Below, piece by piece: positions 25,777-34,244 of a stretch of 34,793 bases of DNA. Below the pieces are notes generated by a model. The model had not been told where the DNA came from. It ran no database searches and worked only from the letters and a program-made list of their open reading frames with translations. The translations under genes were made by a program, and so were the position numbers. Source of the DNA: Prevotella micans DSM 21469 = JCM 16134 (GTDB lineage: Bacteria > Bacteroidota > Bacteroidia > Bacteroidales > Bacteroidaceae); contig NZ_BAKH01000028.1 of NCBI RefSeq assembly GCF_000614105.1, positions 1-34,793 on the forward strand, in the 5' to 3' direction. Position 1 is the first letter of the stretch. Each line of letters opens with the position of its first letter.

Positions 25777-28368
25777 TTATAGCTTTAGTTTTACTAGTAA
25801 CATCATTTCGCGCCCACGAAGAGGAAGTTGAAGAGCGCGGCGAGTCATGCCGAAGAAAGAAACTTCTTCGTAGATGCGGCGGTCAAGAAGATTATGAAGC
25901 TGTAGGCCTAGTTCAAGGCGTCGGCTAACAGCGTATTGAACGGCAGCATCAATAAAAATGTTTGTGCGGAAACGGTTATTTTCAATCTCAAGCGTATTTT
26001 GTTCGGCCTGAAGGGTTAGATTCATTTTACTAAGCGGGGCCGAGTTTAGTGTGAGAATTTGGTAGAAACTGGTGAGCGGCTGCGAACGACTACCGAGATA
26101 ATGGTCCTGCCAAGAAAGATTGAAGGTGAGGTCGTGCGAGAGGGTTATCCATTTTAGGTGGTCGTATCTAAAGAATAGAGTTGCAGTTGCGATGTTCGAT
26201 TTGATGGTTTGCAGGCGCGCGTTCTGGGCTATGAGCATTTCGCGCCGGTTAAAGTTGAGGCCGCTTTTGATTTGCAGATCAGCACGTGGAAAACTCTTGT
26301 CGACAAGCAAACTGAGATAAATTATTTTCGATGTGTTGTCTTTCCAAATCTGGAGAATCTCAGTTGTTCGTTCGGTGTAGGCAAATTGTTCGTAGTGGTC
26401 GCTCTTGCTCCATGTCATAACTCCGGTGAAGCCCACGGTGAGCATGTTGATGAGGTTGGCATAGTAGACAGATGAAGCCAGCGATGAAGCTCGTGTCCAG
26501 CCGATGTCGCCAAGAGGAGTGAAACGCGTTCTGTAGGAGCGATAATATGTTTGGGGAGCTAACACATAGTTGTCGGTACTTTTCGAAAGTTTGCCGCTTA
26601 GAGTAAAATTCAAGAAAGGTGATAAGCGATGGGTAATATTTAGCGAGGGCGATAGGAAAAAATAAGTGTTCTGACTACCTTGGGGACGAGTGTCGATATG
26701 CAGGTTGAGTATTTCGGTGGGTAGAGCAATCAAGATTTGTCCACGTCGGTAGTTGATGTTGTAAGAAAGATTGAGCTGGTTTTTGAGCTGTGAGTTTATC
26801 GTGCAGCGCGGTGTGATTTGTAAGGTATCCACCGTGATTTTGTCGTGCTGATAGAAGATAGTGTAGCTTAAATCGAGCGCTTTTCCGAGGAAAATGAAAC
26901 CGGTGTTCACGGTATTTCGAGTAGCAAATCGCGCAAGGTCGATATTCGTTTTGTGACCAATACTGGCGTCGAGCCATTCGTTTCGTTTGAAATATCGGGT
27001 AATGGAGTTTATTCCGTAGGTTCGGACGCCGGAGTTCACGATTAGCGACAGTTTGTTTTGTAGCATGTGCGGATGCCGGTCTACTCTTTCGATGAGCGTC
27101 TGTGCATTGCTTTGGAGTTCGCCTCGGTTTGTCGAACGGGATATATTGCCCGAGAGTTCATTGATGAGGTAAACTTTCGGAGCGTTGAGTTCGTAGTGCA
27201 GTTCGGTGTTGAGCGTGTGTTCGCTGACTTTTCGCCGATTTGCTTCGCAGAGATTAAACGAATAAGCCCCATCTATTTGGTTCGATGTTGAATCTAACGA
27301 CCGGACAGAGTTGCCATAGTAGGTTATGTTTGTTCGGAAACTGCCATATTTCCCGAGTCTGAACAAATGGTTTAATCCTGCAGCTATATCTTTGTTTCTG
27401 AGATAGCGCGGTTCGCTTACAGGCGGCAATACGGCACTGGAGGCATAGAGCAGGTTGAAAGGATTGAACATGAAGTTCTCCAAGTCGCCCGAATTGATAT
27501 GAGCCGTGTTGTTTTTGCTAAGGCTCATTCCGTTATTATTCATCGAAGCGTTGAGCAACATTTGTTGCTTACGTCCGATGTTGATGAGGGTAAGTTTATT
27601 TTGCCAAAGTGTGTGTTTGTCGTATCCCTTTCCGCCGCCGAAAATCGTTTCACCAAATGGCCGCAGCTTGTATGAACTTTTTAGTTTTATGTTGAGTGTT
27701 GCCTTCTTGCTGGGTGCACGTTTTTTGAGGGCGCGAATGGGCTGATCGTTTTCTACAATTTGTACTTGCGCTACGGCGTCGACGGGAAGGTTTCTGGTAG
27801 CTTGGTTGTATCGGTTGCCAAGAAGATTCTGTCCTTCTATGTTGAATTGGTTAATACTTTCGCCTTTATAGAGAATTTGACCGCTGGAATTAACCTCAAT
27901 ACCGGGCATTTTGCGCAGTACGTCTTCAATGTATTTGTCGTTGCGAGTTTTGAAGGCGCTCACGTTATATTTAATCGTATCCTTATTTATTTCAATCGGA
28001 TTAACCGTTACTGGCACTTCTTTGAGTGAATAGGTTTCTGGGCGGAGCGATATATTTTTATGCTCTTTGATAGCTGATGCTTCGAATGATTGTTCTGTAT
28101 AGCCCATGGCCGACACAATCATGCGTAGGGCTCCGTCGGTGATTCGCAGTTTATAGTTTCCTGTGCCGTCTGTCGTGGCATATGTTAAGATTTTCCCCTG
28201 CGCATTCACCACCTTGCATGTTGCACCAATCACAGCTTCGTGTGTTTCGGAATCAGTGATTTTTCCGCTAACGGTCCTTGTTGCCACCTGTGCGTGGATG
28301 GTGGTAACAAGGAATGAAAAAAAGATGATAAGAATATAGCGTGTCACTTTGATGCTATTCTTTCTCAA
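25777..28368 (-). CDS. TonB-dependent-receptor-like outer-membrane barrel (GLPGLI partner)
   Basis: This ~860-aa protein starts with a signal peptide (ILIIFFSFLVTTIHAQ). A carboxypeptidase-regulatory-like beta domain follows (VSGKITDSETHEAVIGATC, about 35-115), then a plug-like region (VLRKMPGIEVNSSGQILYKG), and a long beta-barrel rich in aromatic strands. It fits the outer-membrane beta-barrel family related to SusC/TonB receptors, but no TonB box was identified. The frame opens at a TTG (28368) overlapping the GLPGLI gene; a GTG at 28347, 7 bp past that gene's stop, is an equally good start. The cargo is unknown. Confidence 0.8.
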   Translation of the reverse strand: MRKNSIKVTRYILIIFFSFLVTTIHAQVATRTVSGKITDSETHEAVIGATCKVVNAQGKILTYATTDGTGNYKLRITDGALRMIVSAMGYTEQSFEASAIKEHKNISLRPETYSLKEVPVTVNPIEINKDTIKYNVSAFKTRNDKYIEDVLRKMPGIEVNSSGQILYKGESINQFNIEGQNLLGNRYNQATRNLPVDAVAQVQIVENDQPIRALKKRAPSKKATLNIKLKSSYKLRPFGETIFGGGKGYDKHTLWQNKLTLINIGRKQQMLLNASMNNNGMSLSKNNTAHINSGDLENFMFNPFNLLYASSAVLPPVSEPRYLRNKDIAAGLNHLFRLGKYGSFRTNITYYGNSVRSLDSTSNQIDGAYSFNLCEANRRKVSEHTLNTELHYELNAPKVYLINELSGNISRSTNRGELQSNAQTLIERVDRHPHMLQNKLSLIVNSGVRTYGINSITRYFKRNEWLDASIGHKTNIDLARFATRNTVNTGFIFLGKALDLSYTIFYQHDKITVDTLQITPRCTINSQLKNQLNLSYNINYRRGQILIALPTEILNLHIDTRPQGSQNTYFFLSPSLNITHRLSPFLNFTLSGKLSKSTDNYVLAPQTYYRSYRTRFTPLGDIGWTRASSLASSVYYANLINMLTVGFTGVMTWSKSDHYEQFAYTERTTEILQIWKDNTSKIIYLSLLVDKSFPRADLQIKSGLNFNRREMLIAQNARLQTIKSNIATATLFFRYDHLKWITLSHDLTFNLSWQDHYLGSRSQPLTSFYQILTLNSAPLSKMNLTLQAEQNTLEIENNRFRTNIFIDAAVQYAVSRRLELGLQLHNLLDRRIYEEVSFFGMTRRALQLPLRGREMMLLVKLKL

Positions 28369-29218
28369 TTGGATTATAAGGTAGTCTTATCTTCTTGCCT
28401 TTGAGTTCTTTCGGTAAATCTATTATTCCTGGATGTCCGGATAAAGCAGAAGTAGCATCTCCTTGTTCATTTTCAATACCTACTCTAGCCTTTTCTCTCG
28501 TTGTTTTGATAATTTCATCATCGGTGCGAATATAAATCGGTCGTCCCCAGGGCGAATCATCTAATCCATTGAGTTTAAAAAAGAAATTATTCTTAGTGTC
28601 TTTTAGGGCGAATATCAATCCTGGCAATCCATTGAAAAGATATGGTCCATATGGAGCTGGATAGGTGGTGGAGTACCATGCTTCCCAATCTCTACCACTC
28701 CAATGGCAAATGGCTTTGTCGCAAATCACTCCGCAAACCTCTTTTTTATCGCCCTCTAGCAGTTGCCAGTCCATATGCGGAAGCTGCTGACTATATTGAT
28801 ATTTGCTAAAGTTCTGAATTTGAATGATGCAATCCTTAGTTTGTTTGTTTATCACGAGAGAAGTCCAATAGGCTGGACTACAATTACCAATTATTCCTAC
28901 CAGATTCCAAGGATTTTTTTTCTTTATAGCAAAATCATCGTTGATAGAATCAATTTGAAAAGTATTCCAATCCATAAATCCCAACCATTTGTCGCCCATC
29001 AATAGAATTGTCTGCCCTTCATTTTTACGTCCATGATTAGTTGAGTCAGGAACAAATGCAAACTTATAGAACACTGTTATAAACGCTGTGTCTTTCACAT
29101 CACGCTCTATTAATGTCAGACCCGGAATTGTGCCCGGACTGATAATAGTAGGCTTATTTTGAGAATTAAGTTGGATAGCCATCAATGAAATTAATAATAC
29201 AAATAGGAGCTTTTTCAT
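28355..29218 (-). CDS. GLPGLI family protein
   Basis: This 287-aa secreted protein begins with a signal peptide (MKKLLFVLLISLMAIQLNSQ) and carries the motif that names the family, YLFNGLPGLIFALKD, at about residue 195. GLPGLI proteins are restricted to Bacteroidota, have no established function and usually sit beside an outer-membrane barrel gene, as here. The DNA is visibly more AT-rich than the neighbouring housekeeping genes. Confidence 0.88.
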   Translation of the reverse strand: MKKLLFVLLISLMAIQLNSQNKPTIISPGTIPGLTLIERDVKDTAFITVFYKFAFVPDSTNHGRKNEGQTILLMGDKWLGFMDWNTFQIDSINDDFAIKKKNPWNLVGIIGNCSPAYWTSLVINKQTKDCIIQIQNFSKYQYSQQLPHMDWQLLEGDKKEVCGVICDKAICHWSGRDWEAWYSTTYPAPYGPYLFNGLPGLIFALKDTKNNFFFKLNGLDDSPWGRPIYIRTDDEIIKTTREKARVGIENEQGDATSALSGHPGIIDLPKELKGKKIRLPYNPIEKE

Positions 29219-29252
29219 AGCTGAAGTTCTAAAAAATAAGAATCATAAATAA

Positions 29253-29278
29253 AGGGGAGTGTGCTAACACTTAGCCCC
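29253..29278 (-). terminator. Hairpin between the small secreted peptide gene and the GLPGLI gene
   Basis: On the minus strand gggg-ctaagtgt pairs with acact-cccc around a short loop, with a small bulge. The stem is followed by ttattt. It sits between two same-strand genes, so it would act as a partial terminator giving more peptide than GLPGLI message. Confidence 0.5.
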
Positions 29279-29310
29279 TCCCCCTTATTCATTAAAATTA
29301 AAAATTAGAT

Positions 29311-29544
29311 TTACCAAAATTCGGGCGTATAACTGATGTCCTTGTTTATAATGGACATATCAATATGGCCAAAAACATTTTCCAAACGCGCAACTTCTAT
29401 AGCCATGTCTAACCCATTTTTAAACTTGCTAGATTCTAAAGTAAACTTCATTCCATTGGAAAGAGTTACAGTCACTGGGTGTGCAGAAATTGTTCCTACA
29501 CCAGCTACTAGCATAAACGCTAGAGATAAAAAAACTTTCTTCAT
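29311..29544 (-). CDS. Small secreted peptide of unknown function
   Basis: This 77-aa product has a clear signal peptide (MKKVFLSLAFMLVAGVGTISA) and a ~55-residue mature part (HPVTVTLSNGMKFTLESS...) ending in SYTPEFW. No cysteine or known domain is seen. It has its own -7 box and is followed by a hairpin and then the GLPGLI gene. The context suggests a product handled by, or working with, the GLPGLI/barrel pair; this is inference only. Confidence 0.65.
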   Translation of the reverse strand: MKKVFLSLAFMLVAGVGTISAHPVTVTLSNGMKFTLESSKFKNGLDMAIEVARLENVFGHIDMSIINKDISYTPEFW

Positions 29545-29609
29545 AAATCTTACATTTTTTATAAATAACTAAAAATCTACAATCTGGCTGGTATGCTAGA
29601 TTGATGTCG

Positions 29610-29617
29610 CAAATATA
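29610..29617 (-). promoter_or_regulatory. -7 box for the small secreted peptide / GLPGLI genes
   Basis: On the minus strand the sequence reads tatatttg, matching TAnnTTTG, 65 bp before the ATG. About 20 bp upstream a TTT-containing stretch is a weak -33 candidate. Confidence 0.5.
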
Positions 29618-29827
29618 GACTTTATATTGATACGCAGAAAGTGAGCCCAAATATTTTATATTTTTGTAACATTTTAGATGATGATTATTCTTTCTCGATA
29701 AAATTAATCTCCCAAGAAATCTTCATTGAGAGCAGCTCTTTTGGCGTTTTAGTTTTAGGAAATATAGACTGTATTGTGGCTATGGGTGTAGCATGATGCA
29801 AAACTGAAAATGTGACTCGGGGCGAGT

Positions 29828-30349
29828 TTAAGTGTGGAGAATTATGCTGGTGGCACCTATGGTGAAGAGGGTACCATTGTATATGACTCTGCGTTCGTTG
29901 ATGCCGAGGAGTTCGTTGTCGACAAAGGTCCCTGTGTTTGAGGGGGCATCGCGGATGGTGTATTTGAGGCGATTATATCGGTCGCGAGTTACGTTTAGGA
30001 TGCAGTGTGTCATGTCCATACTGGGGTCGACGGTTTCAATTGGGCAGTTGATATTGTTACCTTTCATGTAGTGGCCAATTATGTTGTCGCCCAGCTGTAG
30101 GGGTAGTATTTGCTTGTAGTGGAACACGTTTTCGATTACGTGTAGGTAGCCGCATGGATGTTCCTGTGTGGTGAGACTAATTGTAGCGTTTTCTTCCTTT
30201 TGGGTTTGACGTAGTTTAGAGATGCCGATGCGTATTCCGAATTGTTTTCTGCAATTGTTGCATTCGAATACTAGACGTTGCCCAGAGGTGTATTGGGTCT
30301 CATCGAAAGCAATGAATGTGTCGCATTTAGGACATCTCACTCGTTTCAT
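29828..30349 (-). CDS. Zinc-ribbon plus FHA domain protein
   Basis: This 173-aa protein starts with a zinc ribbon (CPKC at 6-9 and CNNC about 22 residues later), of the MJ0042 type often found at N-termini in Bacteroidota. The C-terminal half is an FHA domain (LGDNIIGHY..., THCILNV, KYTIRDAPSNTGTFVDN, YNGTLFTIG), a phosphothreonine-binding module. The expected FHA S/T-x-x-H-type motif appears as MDMTHC. It follows the HU/CCDC81-SPOR gene by 19 bp on the same strand, suggesting a signalling link to it. No Ser/Thr kinase is in the window. Confidence 0.85.
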   Translation of the reverse strand: MKRVRCPKCDTFIAFDETQYTSGQRLVFECNNCRKQFGIRIGISKLRQTQKEENATISLTTQEHPCGYLHVIENVFHYKQILPLQLGDNIIGHYMKGNNINCPIETVDPSMDMTHCILNVTRDRYNRLKYTIRDAPSNTGTFVDNELLGINERRVIYNGTLFTIGATSIILHT

Positions 30350-30368
30350 ATATAATATAATAGTGGAA

Positions 30369-31286
30369 TTATTTTTCGAGTTCCATCACCCAAGCCGACT
30401 TAAATTCGGGATGACCTTGGAGACTGTGGAGGGTATTGAAGGCGTCGGCCGATGTTTTGAAGTGGCCGTAGAGCACTTTCACGGTGCCTTTGTTGTTGTA
30501 TACGAATGTTTCTTCGAAACCTTTCTTTTGAAGTTGAGTTTTGAAGAGTTGCGCGTTGTTTTGGGGAATATGACTAGCCATGACGATAGTCCACGGTGCT
30601 GGGTTGACGTGGGGTTTTGAGATGATGGTGGGGGTAGCTGAGTCAAATATATTTGAAATTACGCTGCTCTTTACTTGTCCGCTGCTCAATCCGTTTTTAC
30701 TTACTGAGAATATAATCAGTGTTATTGTTGCGAGGAACATGGCTGCAAGGGCTGCATGACGAATGGCTTTGAAACTGATGCTGATTTTTCGTTGACCGTA
30801 ATTGTCGGTATTTATGCTAACGAGACGTGTATTTTCGTATTCGATCGGCATTTCTTCTTCGATATCGTTTTGCCTGAAGGCTTCGAAGCTACCGAGACCG
30901 TAGTATTCGGGGGTGATAATTCCGCTTTCATAGGGTTCGAAGATGAGTTTCTGTTCTTTGTCTTTGATGAGTGTTCCGAGTCCATTGAATTCAAACTGTC
31001 CTTGATTGTCGAGTTGTTTTTGGATGTTTTCGACTTCTTTTTCAATTCTGTTCATCGCCTCGGGATGACTTATGTCGAAGGTGTCAGTGTAAGCCTGTGC
31101 TAACAACGAATCGTTCATTGTTAGTAATGGGTTGAAGCCAAGTGTCCTGTAGGGTGGGAGAAACATGTTATCGTGTTTGTCGAATCGGGATTTGACGCGG
31201 TGTGCAACAAATCCACCTAATCCAGGAACAATAACGCAGTCATTGTCTAGGAGGAGATATTCAATATGTTTATCGATTGTCTTCAT
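30369..31286 (-). CDS. HU/CCDC81-like DNA-binding membrane protein with SPOR domain
   Basis: This 305-aa protein has two N-terminal segments of the prokaryotic CCDC81/HU type (IEYLLLDNDCVIVPGLGGFV and QFEFNGLGTLIKDKEQK), a membrane helix at about 170-190 (AALAAMFLATITLIIFSV) and a C-terminal SPOR domain (PWTIVMASHIPQ... VKVLYGHFKTSADA). SPOR domains bind denuded peptidoglycan glycan at division sites. The predicted topology puts the HU part inside and SPOR in the periplasm, so it may link the nucleoid and the septal wall. A -7 box ends five bases before the ATG, so the message may be leaderless. Confidence 0.85.
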   Translation of the reverse strand: MKTIDKHIEYLLLDNDCVIVPGLGGFVAHRVKSRFDKHDNMFLPPYRTLGFNPLLTMNDSLLAQAYTDTFDISHPEAMNRIEKEVENIQKQLDNQGQFEFNGLGTLIKDKEQKLIFEPYESGIITPEYYGLGSFEAFRQNDIEEEMPIEYENTRLVSINTDNYGQRKISISFKAIRHAALAAMFLATITLIIFSVSKNGLSSGQVKSSVISNIFDSATPTIISKPHVNPAPWTIVMASHIPQNNAQLFKTQLQKKGFEETFVYNNKGTVKVLYGHFKTSADAFNTLHSLQGHPEFKSAWVMELEK

Positions 31287-31291
31287 GCTTG

Positions 31292-31299
31292 CAAAAGTA
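31292..31299 (-). promoter_or_regulatory. -7 box directly abutting the HU-SPOR start codon
   Basis: On the minus strand tacttttg is followed by five bases and then ATG (31286). Since Bacteroidota start sites lie roughly five to seven bases after this box, transcription would begin at or next to the ATG. Confidence 0.5.
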
Positions 31300-31332
31300 A
31301 GGATTTTCTGTTTAAAGATTTGTGCATTGGGG

Positions 31333-31941
31333 TCAGTGGGTCAGTCTGTTGAGCTGGTGTGGGATAGTAGCTTCGCCCAGTTTTGGAAAAGCTATTCGGG
31401 AAGGTCCTGGCAGACTTCGGCGAGGTTTGGTGCCGGCTTGGAGTTCGCGTAAAAGTGCGGTTGCTTCGGTGAAGTTGGGCCATCTTCGAAGCATATAGTC
31501 GAGTTGTTCGCGTGCCAGTTTTACATTGTCAGTCATGTAGATACAATAGGCTCTGTTGAACCAATAGTCACGTTTATCAGAGGTGAGTTCGATAGCTTTT
31601 GTGTAGGCGATGATTGCGCTATCGAACTTTTCCTGTCGGATACAGGTCATGGCGTAGAGTTCGAAGATGTCGGGAATATAGGGTTGGAGTTTCAGAGCCT
31701 GCTGACAATCCTCATCGGCACCTTTATAGTCTTCGAGATGATATTTGGAGAGTGCCATGAGGTACCACGGCTCGTAGAGATTGGGTTTCAGCGCCGTGAT
31801 TCGAGAAAAAATCTGCATCGAAGTGACATAATATCCCTGGTCGAGCGTGCGTTTGCCTTCTTCCATGAGCTTCTTGATGTTGTATTGCGCAGGAAGGGGT
31901 GAGGCCGCTAATATTAGTAGGAATATCATGAAGCTTCGCAC
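31333..31941 (-). CDS. Secreted TPR-repeat protein
   Basis: This 202-aa protein has a signal peptide (MRSFMIFLLILAASPLPAQ) and four to five tetratricopeptide helices pairs (YYVTSMQIFSRITALKP, PWYLMALSKYHLEDYKGAD, SAIIAYTKAIELTSDKRDYWFNRA). It is a periplasmic scaffold of unknown partner. It lies 7 bp after def and closes the run SPOR lipoprotein-ruvX-def-TPR, with a proline-rich tail and no obvious terminator. Confidence 0.8.
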   Translation of the reverse strand: MRSFMIFLLILAASPLPAQYNIKKLMEEGKRTLDQGYYVTSMQIFSRITALKPNLYEPWYLMALSKYHLEDYKGADEDCQQALKLQPYIPDIFELYAMTCIRQEKFDSAIIAYTKAIELTSDKRDYWFNRAYCIYMTDNVKLAREQLDYMLRRWPNFTEATALLRELQAGTKPRRSLPGPSRIAFPKLGEATIPHQLNRLTH

Positions 31942-31948
31942 GGTGGAA

Positions 31949-32509
31949 TTATCTTTTAATGGGCTTGACTTTGTAGGCGCATTTGAAGCGTCCTTGCATG
32001 AAAGCTTTGAGCTTTCCTTGAATCATTTGTTTGCGAAAAGGTGAGATGTGGTCGATGAAGAGTTTGCCTTCGATATGATCGAACTCATGCTGCATCACGC
32101 GGGCGAGGTAACCGTCGACCCATTCGTCATGCTCTTGAAAATTTTCATCGAGATAGCGCACATGTATTCGTTTTGCGCGAGTAACATTTTCATGTAGACC
32201 AGGCAGAGAGAGGCAGCCTTCTTCCATGGTTTCAGTTTCCGAGTCGTCGGTTTCCAGGATGTGGGCGTTGATGAAAGCATGTCGGAACCCTTTGTATTCG
32301 GGCAGATGATCAGAGATTGCATCCAGGTCGATAATTACGACGCGGATAGATTTACCAATCTGTGGAGCAGCCAATCCTATTCCTTCACTGGCGGTGTTGG
32401 TTTCGAACATGTTTTTAATTAGTTCCTGGAGTTCGGGATAATCGATAGGGATATCTTGTGCCACTTTACGAAGCACGGGTTGTCCATAGGTGTAAACGGG
32501 TAGTATCAT
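31949..32509 (-). CDS. def: Peptide deformylase
   Basis: This 186-aa metalloenzyme removes the formyl group from nascent proteins. All three motifs are intact: GIGLAAPQIG, EGCLSLPG (metal cysteine) and QHEFDHIEG (two metal histidines and the catalytic glutamate). It works after Fmt, which is also in the window (18832-19785). It follows ruvX by 24 bp. Confidence 0.97.
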   Translation of the reverse strand: MILPVYTYGQPVLRKVAQDIPIDYPELQELIKNMFETNTASEGIGLAAPQIGKSIRVVIIDLDAISDHLPEYKGFRHAFINAHILETDDSETETMEEGCLSLPGLHENVTRAKRIHVRYLDENFQEHDEWVDGYLARVMQHEFDHIEGKLFIDHISPFRKQMIQGKLKAFMQGRFKCAYKVKPIKR

Positions 32510-32533
32510 TTCTTTTTCTTTATTGTTTCGTTA

Positions 32534-32956
32534 TTATAATCCCTTGGAGCGCATATAATCCTGCAATATGATTGTTGCCGAGATTTCGTCGACCATGCCT
32601 TTATCTTCTCTTCTGGTCTTCTTTTTGACGCCTCCGGAGAGAATTGTTTTCTGTGCAATGACCGAAGTGAAACGCTCGTCGAAATAGTCGACCGAGATAT
32701 TTGGAAATTCTTTGTGCCAACGAACTACGAATTGCTCTACGCGAGTGAGATTTTCACTCGGTTGTCCGTTTAGTTGTATCGGACGACCGATGACTATTCT
32801 TTCAACCGTTTCTTTCTGCGTATAGTCTTTGAGAAAGTCGAAAAGTGTAGATGTAGGAACAGTCACCAATCCATTGGCTATTATCTTCAAAGGATCGGTG
32901 ACTGCTATTCCTGTTCTTTTCTTTCCGTAGTCAATCGACAGGATTCTGCCCATCAC
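32534..32956 (-). CDS. ruvX: Putative pre-16S rRNA nuclease / Holliday junction resolvase (YqgF/RuvX)
   Basis: This 140-aa RNase H-like protein begins with the hallmark RILSIDYGKKRTGIAVTD (first catalytic Asp), carries VIGRPIQLNGQPSENL, and has YFDERFTSVIAQ with the later acidic residues. It is thought to process 16S rRNA 5' ends. Two adjacent ATGs are possible starts, and they overlap the stop of the SPOR lipoprotein gene. Confidence 0.93.
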   Translation of the reverse strand: MMGRILSIDYGKKRTGIAVTDPLKIIANGLVTVPTSTLFDFLKDYTQKETVERIVIGRPIQLNGQPSENLTRVEQFVVRWHKEFPNISVDYFDERFTSVIAQKTILSGGVKKKTRREDKGMVDEISATIILQDYMRSKGL

Positions 32957-33450
32957 TTAGCAAGCAGCCAAGCATCGGCATACTGCGAGCGCAATTGGTC
33001 ACGACTTTGTGCGGCCGAAGCCTTGCTGTCGAATGTGCTTGCAATGACGCGATACATGTTATTACCGGCGTTGAAAGCAATTTGAGAATCGTAGCCAGCG
33101 TTTTTGAGACGTTGCTGCAAACCTTCGGCATTGGCTTTAACGCTGAACGAACCCACAACCACACTATAAGTCTTAAGCCCTGTACCGTTTACAACCGAAA
33201 CGTTCTCACGACGCACTGGTACATTGTCATAATTGTCCACAACGCGCGTTTCGGTTGTCGATTGCCGTGTTTCTATCGGTGCAACAACAGGGATATCGCT
33301 AGATTCCGATGCATAGTTATCCTTTCCGTAATCATCATTCTGCGATTGTGCTTTTTCGTAAGCTTTCTTATAAGCTTTTTCACTTGATTTACAACTTGTA
33401 AAAGCCATAACGATGCACATTGCAGTGCCTAAAACAATCATTTTTTTCAT
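32953..33450 (-). CDS. SPOR-domain lipoprotein
   Basis: This 165-aa protein has a lipoprotein signal (MKKMIVLGTAMCIVMAFTSC, lipid cysteine C20), a charged and disordered middle, and a C-terminal SPOR domain (TYSVVVGSFSVKANAEGLQQ ... NMYRVIASTF). It is expected to be membrane-anchored and to bind septal peptidoglycan. It heads the ruvX-def-TPR run and overlaps ruvX by 4 bp. A near-consensus -7 box (tatcttcg on the minus strand, 33487-33494) lies upstream. Confidence 0.88.
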   Translation of the reverse strand: MKKMIVLGTAMCIVMAFTSCKSSEKAYKKAYEKAQSQNDDYGKDNYASESSDIPVVAPIETRQSTTETRVVDNYDNVPVRRENVSVVNGTGLKTYSVVVGSFSVKANAEGLQQRLKNAGYDSQIAFNAGNNMYRVIASTFDSKASAAQSRDQLRSQYADAWLLAK

Positions 33451-33602
33451 AATTCTTTTTTAATTTAATCTTGTTTTTTGTCCGCGCGAAGATACGAATT
33501 AAAGGTAATATGGATAAAGGAGTCCGACTCTAACTTTGTTAAATGCAGAACTCATAACTACTTAAAAATAGGCAGGGTGCGCAGCTTAAAAGAAAGAATC
33601 AT

Positions 33603-33610
33603 TATTTTTG
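33603..33610 (+). promoter_or_regulatory. -7 box for the YtxH-holin operon
   Basis: The sequence tatttttg matches TAnnTTTG, 46 bp before the ATG at 33657. No -33 match was found. Confidence 0.5.
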
Positions 33611-33656
33611 CGTTCGAATGTAAGTCACATTATTTCAAATTTAAATTATAAGTTTT

Positions 33657-33872
33657 ATGAGAACATTAGGTTACATTGGCGCATTTATAGGCGGAGCAAT
33701 CGCCGGCGCTGCATTGGGCTTGTTGTTAGCCCCTGAAAAAGGTAAGGAAACACGCACTAGAATCTCTGACGCAGTAGACGATTTTTGCAAACGTCATGAT
33801 ATTAAGCTTAGCAGAAAAGAAGCCGACGAATTTGTTGAAGATATAAAAGATGCAGCTTCTGACGTTATTTAA
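33657..33872 (+). CDS. YtxH domain-containing protein
   Basis: This 71-aa protein has one N-terminal glycine-rich membrane helix (YIGAFIGGAIAGAALGLLLAP) followed at once by EKGKETRTRI and an amphipathic acidic/basic helix, the standard YtxH layout. The family is small, membrane-anchored and often stress-induced. It is first of three closely spaced plus-strand genes (10-bp gap). Confidence 0.88.
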   Translation: MRTLGYIGAFIGGAIAGAALGLLLAPEKGKETRTRISDAVDDFCKRHDIKLSRKEADEFVEDIKDAASDVI

Positions 33873-33882
33873 TTTAGAATAG

Positions 33883-34236
33883 ATGTTTTCTAACGATAAC
33901 AACGTTGAGACAATAGCACAACTTGTTGAGGTGCTGAAACAATACATTGGGCTTCGGGCGGAATACCTGAAGCTCGATGTTATTGAGAAGGTTGTTAGAC
34001 TCCTAACAGTTATAGCCATTGTAGTGACATTTACAACGGTTCTTCTCATTTCGCTCATCTATCTTTCATTCTCCGCCGTCTATGCACTACAGCCATTGGT
34101 TGAGTCACTCACCATTGCATTCTTAATAGTCGGAGGCGCATATTTGTTTCTACTCATTGTGTTCATTCTACTTCGTCATCAGCTCATTGAACGTCCACTT
34201 GTTCGATTCTTGGCGGGTATATTAATGTCGAAATAG
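33883..34236 (+). CDS. Phage-holin/YqjE-like membrane protein
   Basis: This 117-aa protein has an N-terminal amphipathic segment, two adjacent membrane helices (about 40-63 and 68-93) and a short C-terminal tail, matching the holin-X/YqjE layout. Despite the name, chromosomal members are general envelope proteins; no phage genes are nearby. It lies between the YtxH gene and a small hypothetical gene. Confidence 0.75.
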   Translation: MFSNDNNVETIAQLVEVLKQYIGLRAEYLKLDVIEKVVRLLTVIAIVVTFTTVLLISLIYLSFSAVYALQPLVESLTIAFLIVGGAYLFLLIVFILLRHQLIERPLVRFLAGILMSK

Positions 34237-34244
34237 TTTTACTT

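Noticed and set aside
29685..29830. Possible C-terminal remnant of a protein on the minus strand (ends ISWEINFIEKE)
   Set aside because: The frame is open for ~48 codons and its last residues resemble the end of the GLPGLI protein (IEKE), but it has no start, no other family motif and overlaps the FHA gene end. It is too short to support.
33883..34236. Prophage holin
   Set aside because: The family name suggests phage, but the YtxH neighbour and lack of lysis or structural genes indicate a chromosomal envelope operon.
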